Below are positions 49,334 through 57,094 of a stretch of DNA of 64,000 nt, piece after piece. Each line of letters starts with the position of its first letter. The stretch's first letter is position 1. Made by a program: the position numbers and the translations under genes. The stretch spans positions 42,764 through 106,763 of IMG/VR virus record IMGVR_UViG_3300035670_013167; one strand, written 5' to 3'. The DNA is from a virus. A model generated the notes under the pieces. It saw only the letters and a program-made list of their open reading frames with translations. It ran no database searches and had not been told where the DNA came from.

Positions 49334-49996
49334 TCATGCGTTCAAGTCTTTAGTTAAGTTTCCTATATTTATTTTATATTTTGTGAATCTATCGCCCCAA
49401 AGTGATTTTTGAGGTATTTCTTCTAATATTCTTTTTTCTATTAATCTTGCAATGGCTTTTTGTGTATCATAACTTTGCAAGCCAATTTCTATTTCTCTAA
49501 CTTGTAATTTTGATAACTCATGAAGTAATTTTTTAAAAAATCCTCTTCTTTTTAAATTAGATTCTTCAGGCGAGTATTTCTTATCTATAGGAACAGAATC
49601 CATTCTTGTAATGCTTGCTAATCGACCTTTTATCCAACCGGTTGCACTTCCACCCAACTCGTCTTCGTATTCAAAATCCCTCACAGGAATTTTTCTAGAT
49701 TGCTTCATATCTGGTCCGATATTATTGTAATTAAATTTTGTTGTTCCGGGTGATTGATTAATGTTTTCTAGCCAATTTTTGAAAGATTCATCTTTTTGTG
49801 TTGCTAACTTTTGAAAAGTGTTTACAGGTCTGCTGGGGTCAACAATTATTTTCTTTATTTCTTTTTCTCCATCTTTACTGGTTATTTTGTCCCATGCTTT
49901 TTCTCTAGTATTTTTAGAATATTTTTTAAATACTACTTCTAAACTTTTAGCTATGTCAACTATTGCGTCTTTTACGTTCGTATCGTTTTTCTTCAT
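49334..49996 (-). CDS. Protein with internal CTS-like motif
   Basis: 220 aa. The N-terminal about 67 residues (MKKNDTNVKDAIVDIAKSLE) are followed by DESFKNWLENINQSPG, the tag motif at an internal position. Then comes a body with EYEDELGGSATGWIKGRL and YDTQKAIARLIEKRILEEIP. No start codon sits just before the internal motif, so either a domain was fused upstream or the motif also works internally. Function unknown. Confidence 0.7.
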   Translation of the reverse strand: MKKNDTNVKDAIVDIAKSLEVVFKKYSKNTREKAWDKITSKDGEKEIKKIIVDPSRPVNTFQKLATQKDESFKNWLENINQSPGTTKFNYNNIGPDMKQSRKIPVRDFEYEDELGGSATGWIKGRLASITRMDSVPIDKKYSPEESNLKRRGFFKKLLHELSKLQVREIEIGLQSYDTQKAIARLIEKRILEEIPQKSLWGDRFTKYKINIGNLTKDLNA

Positions 49997-49998
49997 AA

Positions 49999-50448
49999 TT
50001 ACCCCAATCTAATATTTGCAATGTCAGAGACTTTTATATTTTTTAATTTAAGTGTTCCGTGAGCTAAAGGACGATAATACCCAGTAGAATGTATATATTG
50101 CATAGCATAATACAAATAATCAGGCAGCAAATCGTCAGAAATAACTTTTATCCCGATGTGTTCTGGGCTAAAATCTTTTGTAGGACTTCCAACTTTATCC
50201 TCAGTTCCTTTTCTAATTATCCAAAAATCTGCTTCTGGGAAATTCGTTTTCATTTCTGTTTTCTCAGACAAAGTAACAGAAACATTTTCATTTTTATTAA
50301 ATTTCATTTTTAGAATCTTGTTTTTTCTTTTGCACCCTAAGTTTGAAAGTGCTCCTTGGACTTGAAAATTAGGATGTTTCAAGTCTTTGCATGATACGAT
50401 TGAATCAACCGATCCCATCATTTCTAAAAAATCATAAAAATTAAGCAT
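49999..50448 (-). CDS. CTS-tagged HsdS target-recognition-domain-like protein
   Basis: 149 aa. MLNFYDFLEMMGSVDSI is the tag. The last about 75 residues (DFWIIRKGTEDKV, DDLLPDYLYYAMQYIHSTGY, HGTLKLKNIKVSDIANIRL) resemble the second half of a type I restriction specificity (HsdS) recognition domain, where LxPxYLYYxL and a final I-x-x-I-x-I strand are typical. A single packaged TRD could act as a decoy against host type I restriction, comparable in logic to the T4 internal protein IPI (inference). Starts inside the end of the upstream gene. Confidence 0.65.
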   Translation of the reverse strand: MLNFYDFLEMMGSVDSIVSCKDLKHPNFQVQGALSNLGCKRKNKILKMKFNKNENVSVTLSEKTEMKTNFPEADFWIIRKGTEDKVGSPTKDFSPEHIGIKVISDDLLPDYLYYAMQYIHSTGYYRPLAHGTLKLKNIKVSDIANIRLG

Positions 50449-51244
50449 AATTGTACAAAGCTCCAGAGATACAGTCTATTATTTCAGAATTTGGCTGGGC
50501 TGGAGAAAAATACTCGTCCCATTCAGAAGGTTGAGGAATCCATTTGTGGCCTTTGGTGGGAGATTGAACTTCGTATCCTGTAGATCTTATTATTCCGGTT
50601 TTTGGATTATAGTTCATGTCTACGAGAAAAGCTTCTACTCTTGCTGATGTTGGAGCCTCAACTCCTTGTCCTTTGCATTCGAAATGAATTATGTAACTTT
50701 CATTATGTTTTATTTCTTTTACACCTATGAACATTAGTACTTTTGGAATAACACTTGGTTTTTGGCATTCTCTAACTATTTGTACTATTAAATTTTCTAA
50801 GTTGGAATAATCTCCAATGGCCGACTCTAATTGATTTTCATTTGTTTTTTCTACTTCTTCAAATATTTTATGGGCTAAGTTTTCATCGATTCTTAAGTTA
50901 GAATGAAGAACCTCTTTGAAAGGTAATACTTTTTTACAAATCCAAACTTGATTTCCTTCTAAGTTTGTTTGTAGTCTTCTTATTGTTGCTCTAAAAGATC
51001 CTAATGGGCTAATTGTGACTTGAGTTGCTCCATTATTTCTTCCCCACTGAATGTGACTAGAAAAATTTGAAAAAGGATGAGTATCATTTAAATTAATTCT
51101 TAATAATTCTTCCATCATATTTTCTGTATTAATATAATTAATTGGATATTCGTCTTGAACTTGATTGTAAGTTTTATTATTAATTTTTTCAAATCCAAAA
51201 ATGTCTTTAGATTCGTTTATCCAATTTTTAAATGATATTTTCAT
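50441..51244 (-). CDS. CTS-tagged hypothetical protein
   Basis: 267 aa. MKISFKNWINESKDIFGFEK is the tag (INES: a possible prohead protease site). The body is mixed alpha/beta: IQWGRNNGATQVTISPLGSF, ENLIVQIVRECQKPSVIPKV, SYIIHFECKGQGVEAPTSAR. Driven by the minus-strand side of a shared TATATATA box 5 nt from its ATG. Function unknown. Confidence 0.75.
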   Translation of the reverse strand: MKISFKNWINESKDIFGFEKINNKTYNQVQDEYPINYINTENMMEELLRINLNDTHPFSNFSSHIQWGRNNGATQVTISPLGSFRATIRRLQTNLEGNQVWICKKVLPFKEVLHSNLRIDENLAHKIFEEVEKTNENQLESAIGDYSNLENLIVQIVRECQKPSVIPKVLMFIGVKEIKHNESYIIHFECKGQGVEAPTSARVEAFLVDMNYNPKTGIIRSTGYEVQSPTKGHKWIPQPSEWDEYFSPAQPNSEIIDCISGALYNYA

Positions 51245-51249
51245 AGTAA

Positions 51250-51257
51250 TATATATA
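51250..51257. promoter_or_regulatory. Shared palindromic TATATATA box, 5 nt from ATG on both sides
   Basis: One TATATATA octamer serves two divergent tagged genes: plus strand TATATATA-CTATT-ATG (51263) and minus strand TATATATA-TTACT-ATG (51244). Only 18 bp separate the two start codons, so neither gene can have an SD; both mRNAs would be leaderless. Confidence 0.65.
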
Positions 51258-51262
51258 CTATT

Positions 51263-51589
51263 ATGAAAAAGTTCTCTGTTTGGCTAGAAGAAAAAGATTA
51301 TCTAAATGAAGAAAAAGATTATCTAAATGATGCAATTTTAGGCGTTTTTGGGGGAGACTCTATTCTTGGCGACTCTGAAAAAAGATACATCATGAGTAGA
51401 AATACAAATGAATTTAGTAACGAAATATTAAATAATTTTTTGAATTTAGGAGTTTTGAAAAGTTCTTTTGAGAACAATCCTAATAAGATGTTAGATATAA
51501 AAAATATGGTTAAGAATGGAATACTAATAAAAGACTTGATAGACAAGATCAGGGGAGAAAATTTAGCTCCCAATGCGAGGATAGAATGA
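51263..51589 (+). CDS. CTS-tagged hypothetical protein
   Basis: 108 aa. MKKFSVWLEEKDYLNEEKDY carries the tag, then a 7-residue duplication (EEKDYLN twice). The rest is helical: SNEILNNFLNLGVLKSSFEN, MVKNGILIKDLIDKIRGENL. Stop overlaps the next start (ATGA). Function unknown. Confidence 0.75.
   Translation: MKKFSVWLEEKDYLNEEKDYLNDAILGVFGGDSILGDSEKRYIMSRNTNEFSNEILNNFLNLGVLKSSFENNPNKMLDIKNMVKNGILIKDLIDKIRGENLAPNARIE
51287..51328 (+). repeat. 21-bp perfect tandem duplication
   Basis: GAAGAAAAAGATTATCTAAA plus T occurs twice in tandem (51287-51307, 51308-51328), duplicating seven residues just behind the CTS-like tag. The copies are identical, so the event is recent. Confidence 0.95.
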
Positions 51590-52083
51590 TAAGTTTTAGT
51601 GAATTTTTAGAAGGCAAAATGGTGGGTAATCAAACTAACATGAAATTAGTTGGAGACTTAGGTAAAAGTGCAACCAAAGCAGCAGTAGACGCGTTTGTTG
51701 ATTACTCTGGTTATGGTTTGGCTAAAAGTGTTTTTGATGCTGCATTGAGTCAAAGAAAAAATGTTACTAAAAAAATACAAGACGATGCGGCGATTAGAAA
51801 ATCAAAAGAAATAATTAAATCTAGAATCAGCCAAAAAGCACAAAATAGACTTGGGAATATTGATGCCATAGTAGACTCTTACGTGTCTGCTACCGACGAA
51901 TCACAAGCATTTTTGAATGATCAAGAACATCAGCTTGTTGTAAACGCAATATATCAAGCAGTTGATAATGGATCTATAAAATCAGGATTTGCACAAGAAT
52001 TAGTTAATGGCATTTTGCAAGAAAAAATAAATGCTATTCAAAATGTGTTAGATATGAGCAAACCAAAAAAGATTGTTATTTAA
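51586..52083 (+). CDS. CTS-tagged helical protein
   Basis: 165 aa. MISFSEFLEGKMVGNQTN is the tag with FLEG, a likely prohead protease site. The remainder is alanine-rich helix: KSATKAAVDAFVDYSGYGLA, KIQDDAAIRKSKEIIKSRIS. Coupled to the upstream tagged gene by ATGA. Function unknown. Confidence 0.78.
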   Translation: MISFSEFLEGKMVGNQTNMKLVGDLGKSATKAAVDAFVDYSGYGLAKSVFDAALSQRKNVTKKIQDDAAIRKSKEIIKSRISQKAQNRLGNIDAIVDSYVSATDESQAFLNDQEHQLVVNAIYQAVDNGSIKSGFAQELVNGILQEKINAIQNVLDMSKPKKIVI

Positions 52084-52772
52084 TCATACACAATATAGCC
52101 ATTGGAAGTTACTACTCCAAAAACATGAATTAAGTCTAATTCAAAAATTTCTGACTCTGGGATGTGTTTGTACAAAACATGTTCAAAATCTAAATATTCA
52201 TTGTTTTTAAATGCATATATTAGATCATCAATCATTAAATCTATGTATTCTAAAGTTTTTGTAATCTTAGAATATGGAAAGCTCCATAGTCTACTTTCAT
52301 GGTAATATTTTATTTGAGAATTTGGAATGTATGATTCTTTTTTTATCTTTAGAACATGTTTGTCTATTATTTTTTCGTCATTATATACATTTATGTCAAA
52401 GTTAGGACTCAGTTGATATCTGCCTGATATTCTAAATATTCTATCTATTTTTATTTTTGACTTTAGTACGGCTTGTATAGCGTTTCTTGTTAGCACAACA
52501 TCATTAAGAGATTTAGAAGGTCCTAAGTTAGTTGGAGTTCCTAATTCGTTACTTATACCAAATAAAAAAACTTTACTTTTTACTTCTTTTAAAAATTCAT
52601 TAAGATAAATGTCATCTGATTTTTCTCCTCCTTCAATAAAAATTATTTTTGAATTTGGTGCGTAATCTTGTATGCTTCGAAGAGTTCTGTTTGTTTGTTT
52701 TATTCTTGTTTCTGTATTAAATATTCCGAGATTAGTAAAAAGAGCAGAGGTAACTATAAAAGCCGAATTCAT
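52080..52772 (-). CDS. Putative glycosyltransferase-like protein
   Basis: 230 aa. SAFIVTSALFTNLGIFNTET, SIQDYAPNSKIIFIEGG, and IDRIFRISGRYQLSPNFDIN resemble a GT-A-type nucleotide-sugar fold without an obvious DXD. It overlaps the uvsW stop (ATGA). Low certainty on activity. Confidence 0.6.
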   Translation of the reverse strand: MNSAFIVTSALFTNLGIFNTETRIKQTNRTLRSIQDYAPNSKIIFIEGGEKSDDIYLNEFLKEVKSKVFLFGISNELGTPTNLGPSKSLNDVVLTRNAIQAVLKSKIKIDRIFRISGRYQLSPNFDINVYNDEKIIDKHVLKIKKESYIPNSQIKYYHESRLWSFPYSKITKTLEYIDLMIDDLIYAFKNNEYLDFEHVLYKHIPESEIFELDLIHVFGVVTSNGYIVYD

Positions 52773-54169
52773 TTAAAATCCTCAACTTTTACTTCGTGTC
52801 CTTCTTTTTGTAGTATTTTTATTCTTTTTCTACTATGGTTTAATAAGTACTGATTATTGTAAAATATAAAGTCGTAATAATTTAAAACTTCTTTATCGTC
52901 GGCGGTTCTGAGTCCTCTTCCTAATCTTTGAATTATTTGATGGTCAGCCTGACCCCCTGCTGCATTTATTAAGTTGTGTACTTTGACGTTTATTCCGGTA
53001 TTGAATATTTGTTGAGTGCTTATACTTATTGTGTTATCTTTTGATGTTTTTAATTTTTCTATTACAAATTTTCTTGTTTCTAAATCGTCTTTTCCTTGGA
53101 CCCACAAAACATTTGGAATCATTGAAAATAAAGCGTCTCCATGAGCTATTCTATCAACGAGTATCAGCGTTCTGCCTTTAAGGCTCAATGCTAATTTTTT
53201 AACTATCTCATGGAACGACCAATTTTCTGCAATGCCGCGAGTAACTGCATCAATATAAATTTCATATTCTAGTTTAGGTTCTGTAATGGGATAAAATACA
53301 CATTTTGCTTTTGATAAAGTTCCTCTTTCTTGGAGATGTTTAGTAGTGAGTACGCCTCCTGCACTTTTAGATTTTAGTACCGGGCCAAAGTATCCTTTTA
53401 CAAGCCATTTTTGACAAAGATCTTTACCGCCAAACTTAAAAGGAGTTGCACTGATTGCCGCTCTAATTGAACAGTTCTTCATTTTATTGAGATATTTTTT
53501 AGGCTGTTTGCTCATGTTTTCGTGAATTTCATCTACGAGCACAGCATTTATTTTATCTAAAATAGGTTCTATCTTGTGTAAACTTTGAACTGTAGAGCAA
53601 GTTATAATATTTGGTTCTTTATGTTTTCCATATAATCTTCCAACATTTTTTATTCCACATTTTATTATTTCTTCGTAATTTTGTTGAACCAAACTTGTTT
53701 TGTTTGCCAATACAAGCGTAGGGCAATCTGGTGGCAAAGATTTTAGTATAGACAAAAGAACATTCGTCTTCCCCGCAGCAGTTGGAGCACAAATAACTCC
53801 ACGTTTATGTTTGAGCAAAGCGTTTGTTAGATCGACCTGATAATCATAAAGTTTAAAGTCTTTACTTAAGTAATGCTCATCAATTTGATCAACTATAAAA
53901 TTAATTTCTTTTCTGTTGTCTATTGTTTCGTATTTTTCACCAAGGTGATCCAAAGCAGCGATAACCTCAGGTAATAGTCCAGTAAGAAATTTGCCTGTTT
54001 TTTTACTAAAAAATTCTGTATATCCGTCCCATAATTTTTGTTTGTATAATCTGCTATGAAAATAATTTCTTTCACGAAAACGCATATTTTCATGTAAGAT
54101 TTTCAGCATTTCCATGTTGTCTGACAACAACTGACTGTAGCAATTTTCTATTTTTAGGATTGTAGACAT
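52769..54169 (-). CDS. uvsW: UvsW-type SF2 helicase
   Basis: 466 aa (T4 UvsW 503). KLYDYQVDLTNALLKHKRGV, Walker A APTAAGKTNVLL, DEIH box LVDEIHEN, SATPFKFGG, QQIFNTGINVKVHNLINAAG and QRLGRGLRTADD. Unwinds R-loops and branched DNA and promotes fork reversal, switching T4 to recombination-dependent replication. Partner genes uvsX, SSB, 46 and 47 are in the window. Confidence 0.94.
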   Translation of the reverse strand: MSTILKIENCYSQLLSDNMEMLKILHENMRFRERNYFHSRLYKQKLWDGYTEFFSKKTGKFLTGLLPEVIAALDHLGEKYETIDNRKEINFIVDQIDEHYLSKDFKLYDYQVDLTNALLKHKRGVICAPTAAGKTNVLLSILKSLPPDCPTLVLANKTSLVQQNYEEIIKCGIKNVGRLYGKHKEPNIITCSTVQSLHKIEPILDKINAVLVDEIHENMSKQPKKYLNKMKNCSIRAAISATPFKFGGKDLCQKWLVKGYFGPVLKSKSAGGVLTTKHLQERGTLSKAKCVFYPITEPKLEYEIYIDAVTRGIAENWSFHEIVKKLALSLKGRTLILVDRIAHGDALFSMIPNVLWVQGKDDLETRKFVIEKLKTSKDNTISISTQQIFNTGINVKVHNLINAAGGQADHQIIQRLGRGLRTADDKEVLNYYDFIFYNNQYLLNHSRKRIKILQKEGHEVKVEDFK

Positions 54170-54215
54170 AAGATATTTATATCTTATTTTTGAATAAAAA
54201 TCAATATTAAATATT

Positions 54216-54223
54216 AATATATA
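54216..54223 (+). promoter_or_regulatory. AATATATA box 5 nt before ATG
   Basis: AATATATA-ATTTT-ATG precedes the 54229 gene with no SD; one mismatch to the TATATATA form used by tagged genes, same 5-nt spacing. Confidence 0.45.
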
Positions 54224-54228
54224 ATTTT

Positions 54229-55380
54229 ATGAAATTTAATGAAAGAACTTTGTATCACGGAACAATTATAGACAATGAGCCTTCAATTCGTCAATTTGGA
54301 TTAGTAGGAGGATGGCATGGGCCAATTGGGAGTTTTGTAGATGATGCATATGGTTCTGATTACGAAAATATAGAACCGACAGAAGAAGACGAAATAGTAT
54401 TCGCAGCGGATAAAAATAATTTAAATAAAGCTGTAAATGCTATGGTGCATCACATAGGTAAAAAATTAAATAAAAATTTTCATGATGTTAGTGATAATGA
54501 CATAAGAAATCACGGTTTGTTGGTTATTATAAAAGATAGTGAATTAGAACCACACGACCAGGATAAATATCAAGACAACATTCCTAGAGGAGTAGAACCT
54601 GGGGATTATTATGATTCACAAATGGGTGCAGATTTATTTTTAAGAGGATCTTCGCTAATAAGATTTTTAAGAAATAAAGGACAATGGCCCAGAACTTGGG
54701 GTACAAATAGCGGAAATAGGGAAAAAATAACTATGGGAAAAACACAAGCTTCTTGGATGCAAAATAAAACAAATAATAATCAAAAAATTATAAAATTTAA
54801 AGAATGGATCAACCAAAATACAGTAGGAACTGATTTAGTAGATTCTTCTCAAATAGAAAGATTATACGATAAGGCAAAATTATCTGTAAAAATAGTGCAA
54901 ATTTATAGCAAGACTACTAATCAAAATTTATTAAAAAATATTAGCACAATAGCTCCACTTGCAGCCGGTGTTTACGGAATGTACATGAGCAAAGAAAACA
55001 AAAGAGTTATTGGTAAAGAAACAGCGGAAAAAATGAGGTTATTATTTCCCAAAGACATGATGCTCCAACAAAAATTACAAACTCTTCCAAATGCTGTAAT
55101 TAAAAAATACGTTCCAGATGTGGATGATAAACAACTTCAACCAACAGATACGATTAGAGTTAATGTGAAAAAAATAGTTGATAAATTAGGAGATTCAAAA
55201 GAAGCAGTTTTAGAAATAGCAAGCACGATAGTTCACGAAGCAACTCATGAAGTTGAACTTCAAACTACTGGTAAAACAAATGAAATTGGCCCAAAGAATG
55301 CAGAAGCAAAGTTCATTCAATGGGCCAATCAAAATTGGAACATGTTAAGAACAAGAATTCCCGAATTATCTAATTTATAA
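54229..55380 (+). CDS. Two-domain protein: ART-like N-terminus, internal CTS motif, HEXXH metallopeptidase-like C-terminus
   Basis: 383 aa. Residues 1-70 (RTLYHGTIIDNEPSIRQFGL, VFAADKNNLNKAVNAM) look like the ADP-ribosyltransferase-type LYHGT fold of phage proteins. At about 188-200 IIKFKEWINQNT matches the shared tag but internally. The C-terminal part has IASTIVHEATHEVELQT, an HEXXH zinc site with a downstream acidic residue, and a probable membrane-like stretch (TIAPLAAGVYGMYM). It looks like two tagged-type modules fused. Actions on host proteins are inferred from domains only. Confidence 0.7.
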   Translation: MKFNERTLYHGTIIDNEPSIRQFGLVGGWHGPIGSFVDDAYGSDYENIEPTEEDEIVFAADKNNLNKAVNAMVHHIGKKLNKNFHDVSDNDIRNHGLLVIIKDSELEPHDQDKYQDNIPRGVEPGDYYDSQMGADLFLRGSSLIRFLRNKGQWPRTWGTNSGNREKITMGKTQASWMQNKTNNNQKIIKFKEWINQNTVGTDLVDSSQIERLYDKAKLSVKIVQIYSKTTNQNLLKNISTIAPLAAGVYGMYMSKENKRVIGKETAEKMRLLFPKDMMLQQKLQTLPNAVIKKYVPDVDDKQLQPTDTIRVNVKKIVDKLGDSKEAVLEIASTIVHEATHEVELQTTGKTNEIGPKNAEAKFIQWANQNWNMLRTRIPELSNL

Positions 55381-55600
55381 TTTTATCTATAGAAAATATT
55401 CCACAACAAGCGGAAATTATTCCTGCAATGCAAACTGGAAAAGGGCTGGCAAATGTCCAAAATATCCCAGATATTATTGATAATAAGCCAAACAAAACAG
55501 TTAAATAATAAAAATCAAAATAACTAAATATTAGAGACAAAGGCCCAGATAAAATAACTGTTAAAAAAATAATACAAACTATTAAAGCTAATGAAAACAT
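55370..55600 (-). CDS. Small integral membrane protein
   Basis: 76 aa with two or three hydrophobic segments: SLALIVCIIFLTVILSGPLS, YLTVLFGLLSIISGIFWTFA and VCIAGIISACCGIF. It lies directly after the CAP-domain lipoprotein and YqaE-like genes, forming an envelope-protein trio. Function unknown; superinfection exclusion is a possibility. Confidence 0.75.
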   Translation of the reverse strand: MFSLALIVCIIFLTVILSGPLSLIFSYFDFYYLTVLFGLLSIISGIFWTFASPFPVCIAGIISACCGIFSIDKIIN

Positions 55601-55611
55601 AAACCTCCTTG

Positions 55612-56091
55612 TTAGTCAGAAAATACAGCACACCAATAATTTTTTCCATCGCCATCTTTTGATAAACCAAACCCTACTTTTTTATATTTTTTACCTAATA
55701 TGTTGTAGCGATGAACAGGACTCCATAGCCAAGAATTCACAACACTATTTTCATTTTTTTGTCCCCAAGCTATATTTTCTCCAACCCAATTTGAGTCAGA
55801 TGTTGCTTTTTTAAGTTCGGCCATATCTGAATGATATAGCCAATCTTTATTAGCCATTTTTTCAGAATGAGATTGAGCATAATTGCATAATTTTTGATCT
55901 AGTTCTAATTTTTTTATGTTTTTTGTGATTCTTTGATTATTATGTAATTTCAATAATTCTAATTGAAAATCTTCAAAAACATGATCTTCAATTAATTCCT
56001 TTTGAAGTTTATTAATATTCAAATTTTGTTCTGTATCTGCAGAACATCCAAATAAAATAGAACATAGCAATAGGGCTATTAATTTTTTCAT
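55612..56091 (-). CDS. CAP/SCP-domain lipoprotein
   Basis: 159 aa. A signal peptide MKKLIALLLCSILFGCSAD with a lipobox (LFGC) predicts lipid anchoring. The CAP domain follows: LHNNQRITKNIKKLELDQKL, YAQSHSEKMANKDWLYHSD, VGENIAWGQ and NYWCAVFSD. Bacterial CAP proteins (YkwD type) are secreted with debated functions. A phage-encoded lipoprotein would sit in the host envelope. Preceded by an SD (GGAGGC). Confidence 0.88.
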   Translation of the reverse strand: MKKLIALLLCSILFGCSADTEQNLNINKLQKELIEDHVFEDFQLELLKLHNNQRITKNIKKLELDQKLCNYAQSHSEKMANKDWLYHSDMAELKKATSDSNWVGENIAWGQKNENSVVNSWLWSPVHRYNILGKKYKKVGFGLSKDGDGKNYWCAVFSD

Positions 56092-56113
56092 TTTTGCCTC
56101 CTTGCAAAAATAT

Positions 56114-56293
56114 TTATTTTTTAATTATTACATAAACTCCGTGAACTAATCCTGCAATATAGAATCCGAATATAGTTAATACTAAATTGACCCAAAAATG
56201 AGTTGTAAATCCAACCTTGAAGAAAACGCCTAAAGGTGGTAAAATTAATGTGCATAAAAGCAATAATAGATCTTGTCCATCGAAATTTTCCAT
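56114..56293 (-). CDS. Pmp3/YqaE (UPF0057) family membrane protein
   Basis: 59 aa, found by direct reading. AAGGAGG precedes ATG 56293. LLLLLCTLILPPLGVFFKVG and NLVLTIFGFYIAGLVHGVYV form the two membrane helices with the PPLGVF signature of the Pmp3/YqaE stress-related family, which affects membrane potential and ion homeostasis. Together with the CAP lipoprotein and 76-aa membrane protein it forms an envelope-directed cluster. Confidence 0.9.
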   Translation of the reverse strand: MENFDGQDLLLLLCTLILPPLGVFFKVGFTTHFWVNLVLTIFGFYIAGLVHGVYVIIKK

Positions 56294-56325
56294 AAAACCT
56301 CCTTGTATTGTTTACATATTTATAT

Positions 56326-57084
56326 ATGATTATTAATAAAAATAAAAAACAAATAGAAGGAATAAAACAAAGTTGCAAATTAGCTGCTGAATGTTTGAAT
56401 TTTATAGAACCATATGTTGTTCCTGGAATTTCTACTAACGAACTAAATAGCAAATTAAATACATTTATAAGAGACAATGGAGCTATTCCTGCTCCATTGG
56501 GATATGGAGGATATCCCAAAGAAACTTGCATTTCTGTTAATGAAGTAATATGTCATGGAATTCCTAGCGAACAAGTTTTATTAGAAGGCGATATAGTTAA
56601 TATAGATGTTACAACCATATTAAATGGATATTATGGCGACACAAGCAAAATGTACGCTGTTGGAGAAATATCTCAAGAAGCTCAAGATTTAATTAATATA
56701 ACTAAAAAAAGTTTATATGAAGGAATCAAAGCAGTAAAGCCAGATGTTCCATTCAATAGAATAGGATATTCTATTACTCAATTTTTAAAAGATACTAAAT
56801 ATTCTATTGTAGATAAATTTGTTGGACATGGTTGTGGATTAAAATTTCACGAAGATCCCAAAATTTGTCATTACGTGAATGAAAAATACAAAGATATAGG
56901 CCAAAAAATGCAGCCGGGTATGATATTTACAATAGAACCCATGATAAATCTAGGCAGCCCAGATTGCCTGATATTAGAAGACAAGTGGACAGCTGTAACC
57001 ATAGATAAGAAGCTTTCTGCTCAATATGAGCACATGATCTTAGTTACAGAAGATGGTTTTGAAATTTTAACTGAATTAAATTGA
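56326..57084 (+). CDS. map: Methionine aminopeptidase, type I
   Basis: 252 aa from ATG 56326 (no clear SD). The metal ligands are present: NIDVTTILNGYYGDTSKMY (two Asp), FVGHGCGLKFHEDPKI (His), MIFTIEPMINLG (Glu) and QYEHMILVTEDG (Glu). CISVNEVICHGIP carries the substrate-site His. Removes initiator methionine; a phage copy may process abundant virion or early proteins. Confidence 0.95.
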   Translation: MIINKNKKQIEGIKQSCKLAAECLNFIEPYVVPGISTNELNSKLNTFIRDNGAIPAPLGYGGYPKETCISVNEVICHGIPSEQVLLEGDIVNIDVTTILNGYYGDTSKMYAVGEISQEAQDLINITKKSLYEGIKAVKPDVPFNRIGYSITQFLKDTKYSIVDKFVGHGCGLKFHEDPKICHYVNEKYKDIGQKMQPGMIFTIEPMINLGSPDCLILEDKWTAVTIDKKLSAQYEHMILVTEDGFEILTELN

Positions 57085-57094
57085 TATATATTGT

